From the NCBI RefSeq assembly GCF_014191985.1, contig NZ_JACHXI010000001.1:186001-250000 (forward strand): a stretch of 64,000 nt of DNA, in the 5' to 3' direction. The translations under genes were made by a program, and so were the position numbers. Origin of the DNA: Azomonas macrocytogenes (GTDB taxonomy: Bacteria; Pseudomonadota; Gammaproteobacteria; Pseudomonadales; Pseudomonadaceae). The notes under the pieces are model-generated. The model saw only the letters and a list, made by a program, of their open reading frames with translations, was not told the origin of the DNA and ran no database searches. This document shows, piece by piece, positions 9,045 through 17,418 of the stretch; position 1 is the first letter of the stretch; each line of letters begins with the position of its first letter.

Positions 9045-9868
9045 GCTGAATGGCCTTCGGCAGGCTGCACCAGACGCTCGATGAAGAATTCCAGATGCCC
9101 TCTCGGATTGACCGGCAACGGCCAGGTATCGACCTGTTGGGCGATGGACCGGAAAGCCAGGGAGCACTTCGAACGCGGATAGGCTTCATAGACAGCACGC
9201 TGCCTCTGCACAGCCTTGCGCACGGACTCATCGTAGGGCACGGCCCCCGCATACTGCAGCGCCACGTCCAGGAAACGCTCGGTCACCTTGGTCAGCTTGG
9301 CGAAGAGGCTGCGCCCTTCCTGCGGGGTATGGGCCATGTTGGCCAGTACGCGGAAACGGCTCATGCCATAGTCCCGGCTGAGCAGTTTGATCTGCGCATA
9401 GGCATCGGTGATCGAAGTGGGCTCGTCGGTCACCACCAGCAACACTTCCTGGGCAGCACGCACAAAGCTGATCACCCCATCACCGATACCGGCCGCCGTA
9501 TCGATGATCAAGACATCGAGATCGTCGGCAATCTCGCTGAATGCCCGGATCAGACCGGCATGCTGTACAGGCGACAGATTGACCATACTCTGCGTGCCCG
9601 AAGCCGCCGGGACGATGCGTACGCCACCTGGTCCCTGCAGCAGGACATCACGCAGATCGCATTCACCGGCAATTACATCGGCCAGCGTATAGCGCGGCGT
9701 CAGACCAAGCAGCACATCGACGTTGGCCAGGCCAAGATCGGCATCCAGCAACATGACCCGGCGTCCCAGCTCGGCAAGGGCCAGGGATAGATTGACCGAT
9801 ACATTCGTTTTGCCGACGCCACCCTTGCCGCCAGTCACTGCGATCACCTGCACGGGGTGCATTCCCAT
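9041..9868 (-). CDS. fleN: Flagellar number regulator FleN (MinD-like ATPase, FlhG)
   Basis: FleN limits flagella to one per pole by acting on FleQ and FlhF. The 275-aa protein begins MGMHPVQVIAVTGGKGGVGK, with the deviant Walker A motif, followed by MLLDADLGLANVDVLLGL and the DTAAGIGD Walker B region. The start at 9868 matches Pseudomonas FleN N-termini and has AAGGTG about 11 bases upstream. In-frame ATGs at 9955 and 9922 lack a ribosome-binding site. It ends with an ATGA overlap on fliA. Confidence 0.95.
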   Translation of the reverse strand: MGMHPVQVIAVTGGKGGVGKTNVSVNLSLALAELGRRVMLLDADLGLANVDVLLGLTPRYTLADVIAGECDLRDVLLQGPGGVRIVPAASGTQSMVNLSPVQHAGLIRAFSEIADDLDVLIIDTAAGIGDGVISFVRAAQEVLLVVTDEPTSITDAYAQIKLLSRDYGMSRFRVLANMAHTPQEGRSLFAKLTKVTERFLDVALQYAGAVPYDESVRKAVQRQRAVYEAYPRSKCSLAFRSIAQQVDTWPLPVNPRGHLEFFIERLVQPAEGHSA

Positions 9869-9965
9869 AAGATCCACTTCACCTTGTCGCCTGGCCGCGA
9901 AGGTCGCCGAGCGGGCGGCCATCGGTGCGCAAAATAGCGTTGTGTTAGTTATCATGGCTATCGGA

Positions 9966-11321
9966 CTAGCCGACCTTGCGTGATAAGTCGTTATAAAAGC
10001 TGGCAAACATAGCAGCCATGGTGTCCTCGCTCGGTTCTTCGGCCAGTTGCAGGCTGACCGCCCGGCTGACCAACTGATGCGCCCGCAGCCGATGCAAATC
10101 ATCGGGAATGCGCGGGCCATCGGTAAAATAGGCTATCGGCAACCGCTGGCCGATGGCCAACCCGAGCACTTCGCCAAGCGTGCTCGCCTCATCTGCCTTG
10201 GTTATGACGCAGCCCGCCAGTCTACATTGCTTGTAGCTGTGCCAGGCAGCCTTGAGTACCTGAGCCTGGCTGGTGGCAGCCAGCGCCAGATAGTTTTTCG
10301 AACGAAGACCACGGCTCGCCAATGCTTCGAGTTGCAACCGGAAAGCCGGATCGGCCGCAGGCAAACCCGCGGTATCGATCAGCACGACCTTCTTCTGCGC
10401 CAACGGTGCCAGAGCCTGGGTCAACGACTGGTCGGCACCTACTGGAATGATCGGCACATTGAGAATCCGCCCCAGGGTTTTCAATTGCTCCTGGGCGCCG
10501 ATACGGAAACTGTCCATGCTCACTATCGCAATACTCTGCGAGCCGTGCTGGAGTACATGCCGCGCGGCGAGCTTGGAAAGCGTAGTGGTCTTGCCAACGC
10601 CTGCCGGGCCGACCAGCGCGATGACCCCGCCTTCATCCATTGGATCGTCCCGCACGACATCGACAGCCTGGGCGAAATGCGCCAGCAGCATCCGCCAGGC
10701 CTGCTGCGACTCGGCGATCCCGGCGACCTTGGCCAGAAGATCGTGCGCGACCGTTGCCGGCAGCCCCATGCGTTGCAGGCGACGCCACAGGAAGGCCTGA
10801 TTGGGCTGGCGCTGCTGCATATTACTCCAGGCCATGGAGCCCAGCTGGGTTTCAAGCAACTCGCGTAAACCGTGTAGTTCCGAGCGAACGATATCGAGGC
10901 CTCGGGCATCCTGGCTGGCAGACTCATAGGCGTGGGGAGCCACCGGAGCAGGCCCGACGACTTCCGGCGCGGGTTCGGCAACCCGGTTTGCAACGTGATC
11001 GGCGCCAGTGAAGTCGTTCTTGAAATCGTCCAGCCTTTCGCCAAAAAGCTGACAATCCTTTTTCGCCGTCAACCCTTCCGGCAGGGACAACCTGGCCTGG
11101 GCAGTGGCAATGATCGCCTGCGTCTTGCGCAACTCCGCCTCCAGAGCGGCATTGGGCTTGACCGGTTCAGCCGGCTGCAGCGGGTAATCCAGGGCAGCCG
11201 TCAGCTCGATACCGCCAGCGACCCGGCGGTTGCCGATAATCGCGGCATCGGCACCCAGTTCATCACGCACCAACTTCATGGCTTGACGCATATCGGCGGC
11301 GAAAAAACGTTTGACCTGCAT
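9966..11321 (-). CDS. flhF: SRP-type GTPase FlhF, flagellar pole placement
   Basis: FlhF directs assembly of the flagellum at the pole. The 451-aa protein has an N-terminal basic domain (MQVKRFFAADMRQAMKLVRD), a middle region, and a C-terminal NG GTPase domain with P-loop GPAGVGKTTTLSKLAARH (about 228-245), DTAGLPA and the TKADEAS guanine-specificity motif. The family acts together with FleN, encoded next. It lies 14 bp after flhA. Confidence 0.96.
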   Translation of the reverse strand: MQVKRFFAADMRQAMKLVRDELGADAAIIGNRRVAGGIELTAALDYPLQPAEPVKPNAALEAELRKTQAIIATAQARLSLPEGLTAKKDCQLFGERLDDFKNDFTGADHVANRVAEPAPEVVGPAPVAPHAYESASQDARGLDIVRSELHGLRELLETQLGSMAWSNMQQRQPNQAFLWRRLQRMGLPATVAHDLLAKVAGIAESQQAWRMLLAHFAQAVDVVRDDPMDEGGVIALVGPAGVGKTTTLSKLAARHVLQHGSQSIAIVSMDSFRIGAQEQLKTLGRILNVPIIPVGADQSLTQALAPLAQKKVVLIDTAGLPAADPAFRLQLEALASRGLRSKNYLALAATSQAQVLKAAWHSYKQCRLAGCVITKADEASTLGEVLGLAIGQRLPIAYFTDGPRIPDDLHRLRAHQLVSRAVSLQLAEEPSEDTMAAMFASFYNDLSRKVG

Positions 11322-11335
11322 GGCCTACCCCTTGG

Positions 11336-13492
11336 TTACTTCTGCCCCACCGTCGCAACGATGGTGACCTGCTTGTTGTCCGGTATCTCCTGATAGGCCA
11401 GTACCTGAATATTGGGTACGACCACTCGGGCGAAGCGCGACATCATCATCCGGATCGGCCCGGCAACCAACAAAATCACTGGCTTGCCGAGCATTTCTTG
11501 ACGCTGTGCCGCCTCTACCAGGGAGCTTTGCAATTTCTCGGCCATCCCCGGCTCCAGCAGCATACCGTCGTCGGCACCCTGACCGGTTTTCTGCAAACTG
11601 CCCAGCAGGATCTGCTCCAGGCGCGGCTCCAGCGTAATGACCGGGATTTCCGACTCCAACCCGACAATGTTCTGGACGATGGCACGGGACAGCGCCACTC
11701 GCACGGCGCCGACCAGGACGACGGGATCCTGACTCTTGGCCCCCATTGCGGCGATGGCCTCGGCAATCGTACGAATATCGCGGACCGGCACCTGCTCCTG
11801 CAGCAACGCCTGCAACACCTTGAGCAACGTGGACAGGGAAACGCATCCGGGCACCAGCTCCTCGGCCAACCTGGGCGAGGCCTTGGCCAGCAACTGCATA
11901 AGCTGCTGGACCTCCTCGTGGCCAAGCAGTTCGTGGGCATGCTTGTGCAGGATCTGATTCAGATGGGTGGCGACTACGGTACTGGCATCCACGACGGTAT
12001 ATCCCAGGGATTGCGCCTGATCGCGCTGACTGGCCTCGATCCAGACCGCCTCCAGACCGAACGCCGGGTCTTGGGTGGCGATACCCTTCAACTGGCCGAA
12101 CACCTGGCCGGAGTTGATCGCCATTTCGCGATCCGGATAAATCTCGGCTTCGGCCACAGTCACGCCCATCAAGGTCAGGCGGTAGGCATTGGGCAGCAGG
12201 TCGAGATTGTCGCGAATATGGACCGACGGCATGAGAAAGCCCAGATCCTGCGACAGTTTCTTGCGTACCCCCTTGATTCGGGTCAGCAACTGCCCTCCCT
12301 GGTTACGATCGACCAGGGAAATCAACCGGTAACCAACCTCCAGACCAACCATATCGACCGGCATCACATCCTCCCAGCCCAGCTCACGAGTCTCCGCGGC
12401 GCGCTGCGCCGGCAGGCTTTCCTGCTGCTTGCGGACCTCCTGCTCGGCTTGCGCCCGGACCTGCTGCTGACGCTGCCAGATCCACCAGGCACCACCCGCG
12501 GCCATAGCGCCGAGCCCTATGAACGGAATATGCGGCATGCCCGGAACCACGCCCATGGCAATCAGGATCAAGGCGGCTACGGCCAGCGCCTTGGGCGAAT
12601 CGAACAACTGTCGATTGACCTGCTGACCCATATCCTCGGAACTGGTCACCCGGGTGACCAGAATCGCTGCCGCAGTGGACAGCAGCAGCGAAGGAATCTG
12701 CGCCACCAAACCGTCACCCATGGTCAGCAGCGCATAGATGCGGCCAGCCTCGGCGACCGGCATACCGTGCTGCAGGATGCCGATGGCCATGCCACCGATC
12801 AGGTTGATGAAGAGAATCAGCAGGCCAGCGATGGCATCGCCACGCACGAACTTGCTGGCACCATCCATGGAGCCGTAGAAATCGGCTTCGGCAGTCACCT
12901 CCGAACGGCGCTTCTTGGCCTCGGCCTGATCGATCAGACCGGCATTGAGATCGGCGTCGATGGCCATCTGCTTGCCTGGCATCGCATCGAGGGTAAACCG
13001 CGCGCTGACCTCGGAGATCCGCCCCGCGCCCTTGGTGACCACCACGAAATTGATGATCATCAGGATCGCGAACACCACCGCGCCGACCACATAGTTACCG
13101 CCGATCACCACCTCGCCGAAAGCCTGGATCACCTTACCGGCGGCATCGTGCCCATCCTGTCCATGGAGCAGTACCACTCGCGTGGACGCCACATTGAGCG
13201 CCAGACGCAGCAAGGTCGAAACCAGCAGGATGGTCGGAAACACCGCGAAATCCAGTGGCCGCATGGCATACACGCTGACCAGCAGGACGACGATCGACAA
13301 CGCAATATTGAAGGTAAAAAACACATCCAGAAGGAAAGCCGGTATCGGCAACGTCATCATTCCCAGCATGACCAGCACCAGCAGCGGCACACCAAGATTG
13401 CCACGTCCGAACCCGGCAATATTGTTGCGCACAGCGATCAGTTGCGAGCGATCCACATCTTCCCCCAAACCGAAACGGATTTTTGACGCCAT
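11336..13492 (-). CDS. flhA: Flagellar type III export gate protein FlhA
   Basis: Core component of the flagellar export gate. The 718-aa protein has about eight membrane helices in the first 340 residues, the family signature in the loop SARFTLDAMPGKQMAIDADL, and a large cytoplasmic domain (about 380-700) that binds chaperone-substrate complexes. The N-terminus MASKIRFGLGEDVDRSQLIA is normal for Pseudomonas. A sigma-54 type promoter at 13513-13528 precedes it, so flhA-flhF-fleN-fliA probably form one FleQ-dependent unit, as in P. aeruginosa. Confidence 0.97.
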   Translation of the reverse strand: MASKIRFGLGEDVDRSQLIAVRNNIAGFGRGNLGVPLLVLVMLGMMTLPIPAFLLDVFFTFNIALSIVVLLVSVYAMRPLDFAVFPTILLVSTLLRLALNVASTRVVLLHGQDGHDAAGKVIQAFGEVVIGGNYVVGAVVFAILMIINFVVVTKGAGRISEVSARFTLDAMPGKQMAIDADLNAGLIDQAEAKKRRSEVTAEADFYGSMDGASKFVRGDAIAGLLILFINLIGGMAIGILQHGMPVAEAGRIYALLTMGDGLVAQIPSLLLSTAAAILVTRVTSSEDMGQQVNRQLFDSPKALAVAALILIAMGVVPGMPHIPFIGLGAMAAGGAWWIWQRQQQVRAQAEQEVRKQQESLPAQRAAETRELGWEDVMPVDMVGLEVGYRLISLVDRNQGGQLLTRIKGVRKKLSQDLGFLMPSVHIRDNLDLLPNAYRLTLMGVTVAEAEIYPDREMAINSGQVFGQLKGIATQDPAFGLEAVWIEASQRDQAQSLGYTVVDASTVVATHLNQILHKHAHELLGHEEVQQLMQLLAKASPRLAEELVPGCVSLSTLLKVLQALLQEQVPVRDIRTIAEAIAAMGAKSQDPVVLVGAVRVALSRAIVQNIVGLESEIPVITLEPRLEQILLGSLQKTGQGADDGMLLEPGMAEKLQSSLVEAAQRQEMLGKPVILLVAGPIRMMMSRFARVVVPNIQVLAYQEIPDNKQVTIVATVGQK

Positions 13493-13512
13493 CAGGTTAT
13501 GAGAGAGGTAAG

Positions 13513-13528
13513 TGCAAGAAGGAGTCCA
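13513..13528 (-). promoter_or_regulatory. Sigma-54 type promoter for flhA-flhF-fleN-fliA
   Basis: On the minus strand the sequence TGGACTCCTTCTTGCA has the GG-N10-GC spacing of the -24/-12 sigma-54 box and lies about 20-35 bases before the flhA ATG. In P. aeruginosa flhA is a class II gene driven by RpoN and FleQ, which fits. Confidence 0.7.
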
Positions 13529-13568
13529 ACCTGTGAGCGGGATGAAAAGGCGGGAAATTTAGCTGAAG

Positions 13569-13592
13569 CCCGAAGCCGTTTTTATTCGGCTT
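13569..13592. other. Stem-loop between the REPIN array and the flhA promoter
   Basis: The inverted arms GAAGCCG and CGGCTTC flank a TTTTTATT loop. It could end transcription arriving from flhB before the flhA promoter. A T-run is lacking on the minus strand, so the terminator role is unsure. Confidence 0.4.
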
Positions 13593-13617
13593 CTCCCATG
13601 AGCCAATCACCAGCCTT

Positions 13618-13688
13618 GTAGGGCGGGTGCAACCCGCCACTGGCATCCGGACCCAACAATATGGCATGGCGGGTTTCACCCGCCCTAC
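13618..13688. repeat. REPIN 1 (REP doublet), 71 bp
   Basis: Two REP sequences face each other. The left begins GTAGGGCGGGTGCAACCCGC and the right is its near-exact reverse complement ending CACCCGCCCTAC; the 22-bp arms differ at one base. Each arm is itself a hairpin (GGCGGGT-GCA-ACCCGCC) preceded by the GTAG tetranucleotide typical of Pseudomonas REPs. About 27 bp separate the arms. REPINs are normally spread by a RAYT transposase; none is in this window. Confidence 0.88.
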
Positions 13689-13805
13689 TGGCTTCCCCTT
13701 TACTCGTCCCGCTGCAAATCCGTCGGGATCGGCACGTCCCGTAGCGGATCGGGCCGGCGGCCTTTGCCGGCCTGGTATTGGCGCAGTTGATAGACGTAGG
13801 CCAGC
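13689..13805 (-). pseudogene. Duplicated 3' fragment of flhB, copy A (117 bp)
   Basis: This stretch repeats the last 117 bp of the flhB region (14003-14119), including the stop codon and the final 35 codons or so, with three base differences, all transitions. On the minus strand it would encode the FlhB tail with PIPTDLQRDE where the intact gene has PIPADLRRDE. It has no start codon of its own and lies between REPIN 1 and REPIN 2, so it is a gene fragment created by tandem duplication. Confidence 0.9.
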
Positions 13806-13808
13806 CTT

Positions 13809-13879
13809 GTAGGGCGGGTGCAACCCGCCACTGACATCCGGACCCAACAATATGGCATGGCGGGTTTCACCCGCCCTAC
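13809..13879. repeat. REPIN 2 (REP doublet), 71 bp
   Basis: Second copy of the REP doublet, with the same length and arms as REPIN 1. It starts exactly 191 bp after REPIN 1. The only visible change in the inter-arm segment is CTGACATCC where REPIN 1 has CTGGCATCC. Confidence 0.88.
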
Positions 13880-13930
13880 TGGTTTCCCCTTTACTCGTCC
13901 CGCCGTAAATCCGCCGTGATTGGCAAGTCT
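13880..13930 (-). pseudogene. Duplicated 3' fragment of flhB, copy B (51 bp, truncated)
   Basis: A shorter and more diverged copy of the flhB end, matching 14003-14053 with about six base differences, then joining REPIN 3 at a shared GTAG. It carries the stop codon and roughly the last 12 codons. It is more diverged than copy A, which suggests a separate and possibly older event. Confidence 0.82.
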
Positions 13931-13931
13931 T

Positions 13932-14002
13932 GTAGGGCGGGTGCAACCCGCCACTGGCATCCAGACCTAACAATATGGCATGGCGGGTTTCACCCGCCCT
14001 AT
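13932..14002. repeat. REPIN 3 (REP doublet), 71 bp, adjacent to the flhB stop
   Basis: Third copy of the REP doublet, starting 123 bp after REPIN 2. The last base of the right arm is changed (CCCTAT instead of CCCTAC). It begins 11 bp past the flhB stop codon on the minus strand, so it lies in the flhB 3' untranslated region and may be the founder insertion. Confidence 0.87.
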
Positions 14003-14013
14003 TGGCTTCCCCT

Positions 14014-15150
14014 TTACTCGTCCCGCCGCAAATCCGCCGGGATCGGCACGTCCCGTAGCGGATCGGGCCGGCGGCCTTTGCCGGCCTGGTATTGGCGCAG
14101 TTGGTAGACGTAGGCCAGCACCTGGGCCACCGCCAGATAGAGCCCGGCGGGGATTTCCCGGTCGATTTCGGTGGAGTGGTAGACGGCTCGGGCCAGGGCT
14201 GGCGATTCCATCACCATCACCTGGTGTTCCTGGGCTATTTCACGAATCTTCAGCGCCATGAAGTCGCCGCCCTTGGCCACCAGTAGCGGCGCACTGGCCT
14301 TGGTCGCGTCGTATTTGAGCGCCACGGCGAAGTGGGTCGGGTTGGTGATGACCACATCGGCTTCCGGGACGGCCTGCATCATGCGCCGCTGGAGCATTTC
14401 GCGCTGCAGTTGGCGAATGCGCGACTTGACCTCGGGCTTGCCGTCGGAATCCTTGTATTCGTCACGCACTTCCTGCTTGGTCATCATCAGCTTCTGCCGG
14501 TTGTCCCAGAGCTGGTACGGCACGTCCACGGCCGCGATCAGGATCAGGCCGCACGCCATCCACAAAGAACTCCAGCCGACAATCTCCATGCTGTGCAGGA
14601 TGGCCGTTTCAAGCGGTTGCTTGGCAATCGAGATCAGGTCTTCCGCATAAGCGCAAAGCACGGCCAGCGCGACCAGCAAGACCACCAGAAACTTCGCCAG
14701 TGCCTTGAGCAGCTCCACCAGCGATTTGCTCGAAAACATCCGTTGCAGGCCGGACACAGGATTCAGGCGGCTGAAATTCAGTGCCAGCGCCTGACCGGAA
14801 AACAGCCAGCCGCCCAGGGAAACTGCGCCGGCAATCGAAGCAACCGATAGCGCGAGCAGAAACGGTAGCAGTGCCTTGAGCACGAGCAGGCCGCTGGCAA
14901 CCAGCAGCATGCTCATGGCGCTCTCGTCCAGGAGGGTTGCGCGAGGCAGGTCGAAGCTGCCCTGCATCACGGCTATCAGGCTCTGACCGATACTGCCACC
15001 AGAGATCAAAAGCCCGCCGATTCCGCCCAGCGTGACGACTACGGTACCCAACTCGCGCGAGCGCGCCAGTTGGCCTTTCTCCTTTGCCTCCCGGCGCCGT
15101 TTCTCGGTGGGTTCCTCGCTTTTGTCAGCGCCGTTTTCATTCTCGGCCAT
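14014..15150 (-). CDS. flhB: Flagellar export switch protein FlhB
   Basis: FlhB switches export from rod/hook to filament substrates by self-cleavage. The 378-aa protein has four membrane helices (about 35-205) and a cytoplasmic domain with the autocleavage site in VVITNPTHFAVALKYD. The tail is basic and acidic, ending RRDE. It is the last gene of fliLMNOPQR-flhB and lies 12 bp after fliR. Its 3' end has been copied twice downstream together with REPIN elements; the gene itself is intact. Confidence 0.97.
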   Translation of the reverse strand: MAENENGADKSEEPTEKRRREAKEKGQLARSRELGTVVVTLGGIGGLLISGGSIGQSLIAVMQGSFDLPRATLLDESAMSMLLVASGLLVLKALLPFLLALSVASIAGAVSLGGWLFSGQALALNFSRLNPVSGLQRMFSSKSLVELLKALAKFLVVLLVALAVLCAYAEDLISIAKQPLETAILHSMEIVGWSSLWMACGLILIAAVDVPYQLWDNRQKLMMTKQEVRDEYKDSDGKPEVKSRIRQLQREMLQRRMMQAVPEADVVITNPTHFAVALKYDATKASAPLLVAKGGDFMALKIREIAQEHQVMVMESPALARAVYHSTEIDREIPAGLYLAVAQVLAYVYQLRQYQAGKGRRPDPLRDVPIPADLRRDE

Positions 15151-15162
15151 GCCGCTCTCCGC

Positions 15163-15939
15163 TCAAGGTGCCCGGATCAACTCGCGCAACCACTGCAGCG
15201 CATCCGTGACGAAAACCTGGTACTGGGCAAAGATGTCGGCCAGCCCAACCCAGACGATCACCATCCCCAGGACCAGGGTAAGCGGCAAACCGATGCTGAA
15301 GATATTCAGCTGCGGTGCAGCACGGGTCATCAGGCCGAATGCCAGATTGATCACCAACAGCGCTGTGATGGCCGGCAACACCAGCAGCAGGCCAGCGCCC
15401 AAGACCCAGCCCAGTCTGGTAGCGACCGCCCAGTAGTGCTCGCTGGACAACGCCTCTCCTACCGGCAGACTGGTGAAGCTTTCGGCCAGCGTGTCCAGGA
15501 CTACCAGATGGCCGTTCATGGTCAGAAACAACAGAACTACCAGCACATTGAAAAATTGCCCCAGCACCGGTACCGATACACCGTTCACCGGATCCATCAT
15601 TGAGGCGAACCCCAGCCCCATCTGGGTTGCCAGAAGTTGCCCGGCGAGAACGAACAGCTGGAAGAACAGCTGCAGGGCGAAGCCCAGCATGACGCCGATC
15701 AGCACTTCCTGGGCGATCAGTACCAGGGTTTGCAGGCTGAGCGCATCGACCTGCGGCATGGCTGGCAGCGCGGGCACCAGAACCAGGGTGATGGCCAGGG
15801 ACAGGTAAAGCCGAATCCGTACTGGAACCACCTGAGTACCAATGACCGGCATGCTCATCAGCAACGCCGCGACCCGAAACAGCGGCAGCATGAACTGGCC
15901 GACCCAGCCGCCGATCTGTGTATCGCTCAGTTCGAACAT
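15163..15939 (-). CDS. fliR: Flagellar export gate protein FliR
   Basis: A membrane component of the export gate. The 258-aa protein has about six hydrophobic helices and starts MFELSDTQIGGWVGQFMLPL. The ATG at 15939 gives the Pseudomonas family length; a TTG six codons upstream would overlap fliQ and has no ribosome-binding site. It lies 10 bp after fliQ and 12 bp before flhB. Confidence 0.96.
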   Translation of the reverse strand: MFELSDTQIGGWVGQFMLPLFRVAALLMSMPVIGTQVVPVRIRLYLSLAITLVLVPALPAMPQVDALSLQTLVLIAQEVLIGVMLGFALQLFFQLFVLAGQLLATQMGLGFASMMDPVNGVSVPVLGQFFNVLVVLLFLTMNGHLVVLDTLAESFTSLPVGEALSSEHYWAVATRLGWVLGAGLLLVLPAITALLVINLAFGLMTRAAPQLNIFSIGLPLTLVLGMVIVWVGLADIFAQYQVFVTDALQWLRELIRAP

Positions 15940-15949
15940 GCCAATGCGC

Positions 15950-16219
15950 TCAGCCAATTATCAGGGGAATGTTCTGGACCAGTTGCCGGGTGAATTCCAT
16001 CAGTTGATTGAGCAGCCAGGGGCCGGCCAAAATCAGCGTCACCAGCATCACCAGCAGACGCGGCAGGAAGCTCAGGGTCTGCTCGTTGATCTGCGTGGCG
16101 GCCTGGAACATGGCCACGATCAAGCCGACCACCAGGCTTGGCAACACCAGCAAGGCGACGATCACTGTCGTCAGCCAGAGCCCTTCGCGAATCAGGTCCA
16201 CCACCAGTTCCGGGGTCAT
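15950..16219 (-). CDS. fliQ: Flagellar export gate protein FliQ
   Basis: An 89-aa membrane protein with two helices (about 15-40 and 52-75). The sequence GLIVAMFQAATQINEQTLSF is the family hallmark. With FliP and FliR it forms the export channel at the base of the flagellum. It lies 11 bp after fliP. Confidence 0.96.
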   Translation of the reverse strand: MTPELVVDLIREGLWLTTVIVALLVLPSLVVGLIVAMFQAATQINEQTLSFLPRLLVMLVTLILAGPWLLNQLMEFTRQLVQNIPLIIG

Positions 16220-16230
16220 GCGCCATTCTC

Positions 16231-16989
16231 CTAAAACGTGCCGAAGCTGCCGGCCAGCGTTCCCATGATCAACCCCCAGCCATCCACCAGCACGAACAGC
16301 ATGATCTTGAACGGCAGGGAAATGATCAGCGGCGAGAGCATCATCATCCCCATCGCCATCAGCACGCTGGCCACCACCATGTCGATGATCAAAAAGGGAA
16401 TGAACAGCATGAAGCCGATCTGGAACGCTGTTTTCAGTTCAGAGGTGACAAAAGCCGGTACCAGGATGGTCAGCGGCGCGGCATCGGGAGAAGCGATATC
16501 GGTCCGCCGCGACAGGCGCATGAACAATTCCAGGTCGCTTTCACGGGTCTGCGCCAGCATGAAATCCTTGAGCGGTATCTGGGCGCGGGCGATGGCTTCC
16601 TGGGCCGGCAGTTGCTCGCCAAGGTAAGGCTGCAGGGCGTCCCGGTTAATCCGGTCGAACACCGGCGCCATGATGAACAGTGTCAGGAACATGGCCAGCC
16701 CGATGAGGATCTGGTTGGAGGGCGTCTGCTGCAGCCCCATCGCCTGGCGCAGCAGGGAAAACACGATGATGATCCGCGTAAAGCTGGTCATCAGCATGGC
16801 GAACGCCGGGATGAAGCTTAGCGCCGTCATGATCAGCAGGATCTGCAGGCTGACCGAATATTCCTGCTGGCCTTCGGCATTGCTGCCGAGGGTAATGGCC
16901 GGGATCGACAGCGGATCGTTCGGAGCGGCCAGGGCCAACGGTGCCAGCAGGCTCAGCAGCAGTAACAGAGAAAGGCGCCAGATGCGCAT
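16231..16989 (-). CDS. fliP: Flagellar export gate protein FliP
   Basis: A 252-aa export channel protein with a cleavable signal peptide (about 1-21, [15 protein letters not shown]), then helices near 47-70, 85-110, 185-205 and 210-235. The family pattern [19 protein letters not shown] is present around residues 65-83. It lies 5 bp after fliO. Confidence 0.97.
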   Translation of the reverse strand: MRIWRLSLLLLLSLLAPLALAAPNDPLSIPAITLGSNAEGQQEYSVSLQILLIMTALSFIPAFAMLMTSFTRIIIVFSLLRQAMGLQQTPSNQILIGLAMFLTLFIMAPVFDRINRDALQPYLGEQLPAQEAIARAQIPLKDFMLAQTRESDLELFMRLSRRTDIASPDAAPLTILVPAFVTSELKTAFQIGFMLFIPFLIIDMVVASVLMAMGMMMLSPLIISLPFKIMLFVLVDGWGLIMGTLAGSFGTF

Positions 16990-16994
16990 CAGGG

Positions 16995-17417
16995 TTAGTC
17001 CTTGTGATCCTTGCCCAACAATTCCTTCAGGCGCTGGGCGAACTCGGCAGTGGCCGGCTCGGCAGCGGGCAGCTCGACCGGTTCATCCAGCACATGCAAG
17101 GGCGTGATCCGGCCAGCGCTCAGACCCAGCAGGATTTGCTGTTTCCCCACCTGCACGAGCATCAGCCGCTCGCGCGGACCGAGCGCCTGGCTGGCGATCA
17201 ACTTGATGACCTGGCCGTGGCGCGGATTCAGGCGCTGCACGCGCCGCAGCAGCCAGGCAAGCAGGACAATCATCCCCACTACCACCAGCAACCCCAGGAG
17301 CATCCGGGGCAGTTGGTCGCTCATATCCAATCCGGCCCCGCCAACGCTGACAGAAGGTTCGGCGGCCATCACCGGTAGCGCCAGCAGCGCCGGGATCGCC
17401 AAGCGTAGCCCGCGCAT
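16995..17417 (-). CDS. fliO: Flagellar assembly protein FliO
   Basis: A 140-aa protein that assists FliP assembly. It has a signal-like N-terminus (about 1-19), one membrane helix (about 38-57, [18 protein letters not shown]) and a basic cytoplasmic domain. It is the least conserved member of this operon, and the identification rests on the position between fliN and fliP plus topology. It begins 1 bp after the fliN stop. Confidence 0.93.
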   Translation of the reverse strand: MRGLRLAIPALLALPVMAAEPSVSVGGAGLDMSDQLPRMLLGLLVVVGMIVLLAWLLRRVQRLNPRHGQVIKLIASQALGPRERLMLVQVGKQQILLGLSAGRITPLHVLDEPVELPAAEPATAEFAQRLKELLGKDHKD

Positions 17418-17418
17418 G

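Noticed and set aside
11498-13486. 662-codon open frame on the plus strand opposite flhA
   Set aside because: A shadow of flhA, rich in Gln and His with no recognisable domain.
13618-14002. CRISPR-like repetition between flhB and flhA
   Set aside because: The repeats are 71-bp palindromic doublets with unequal spacers that are copies of flhB, not unique spacers, and no cas genes are near.
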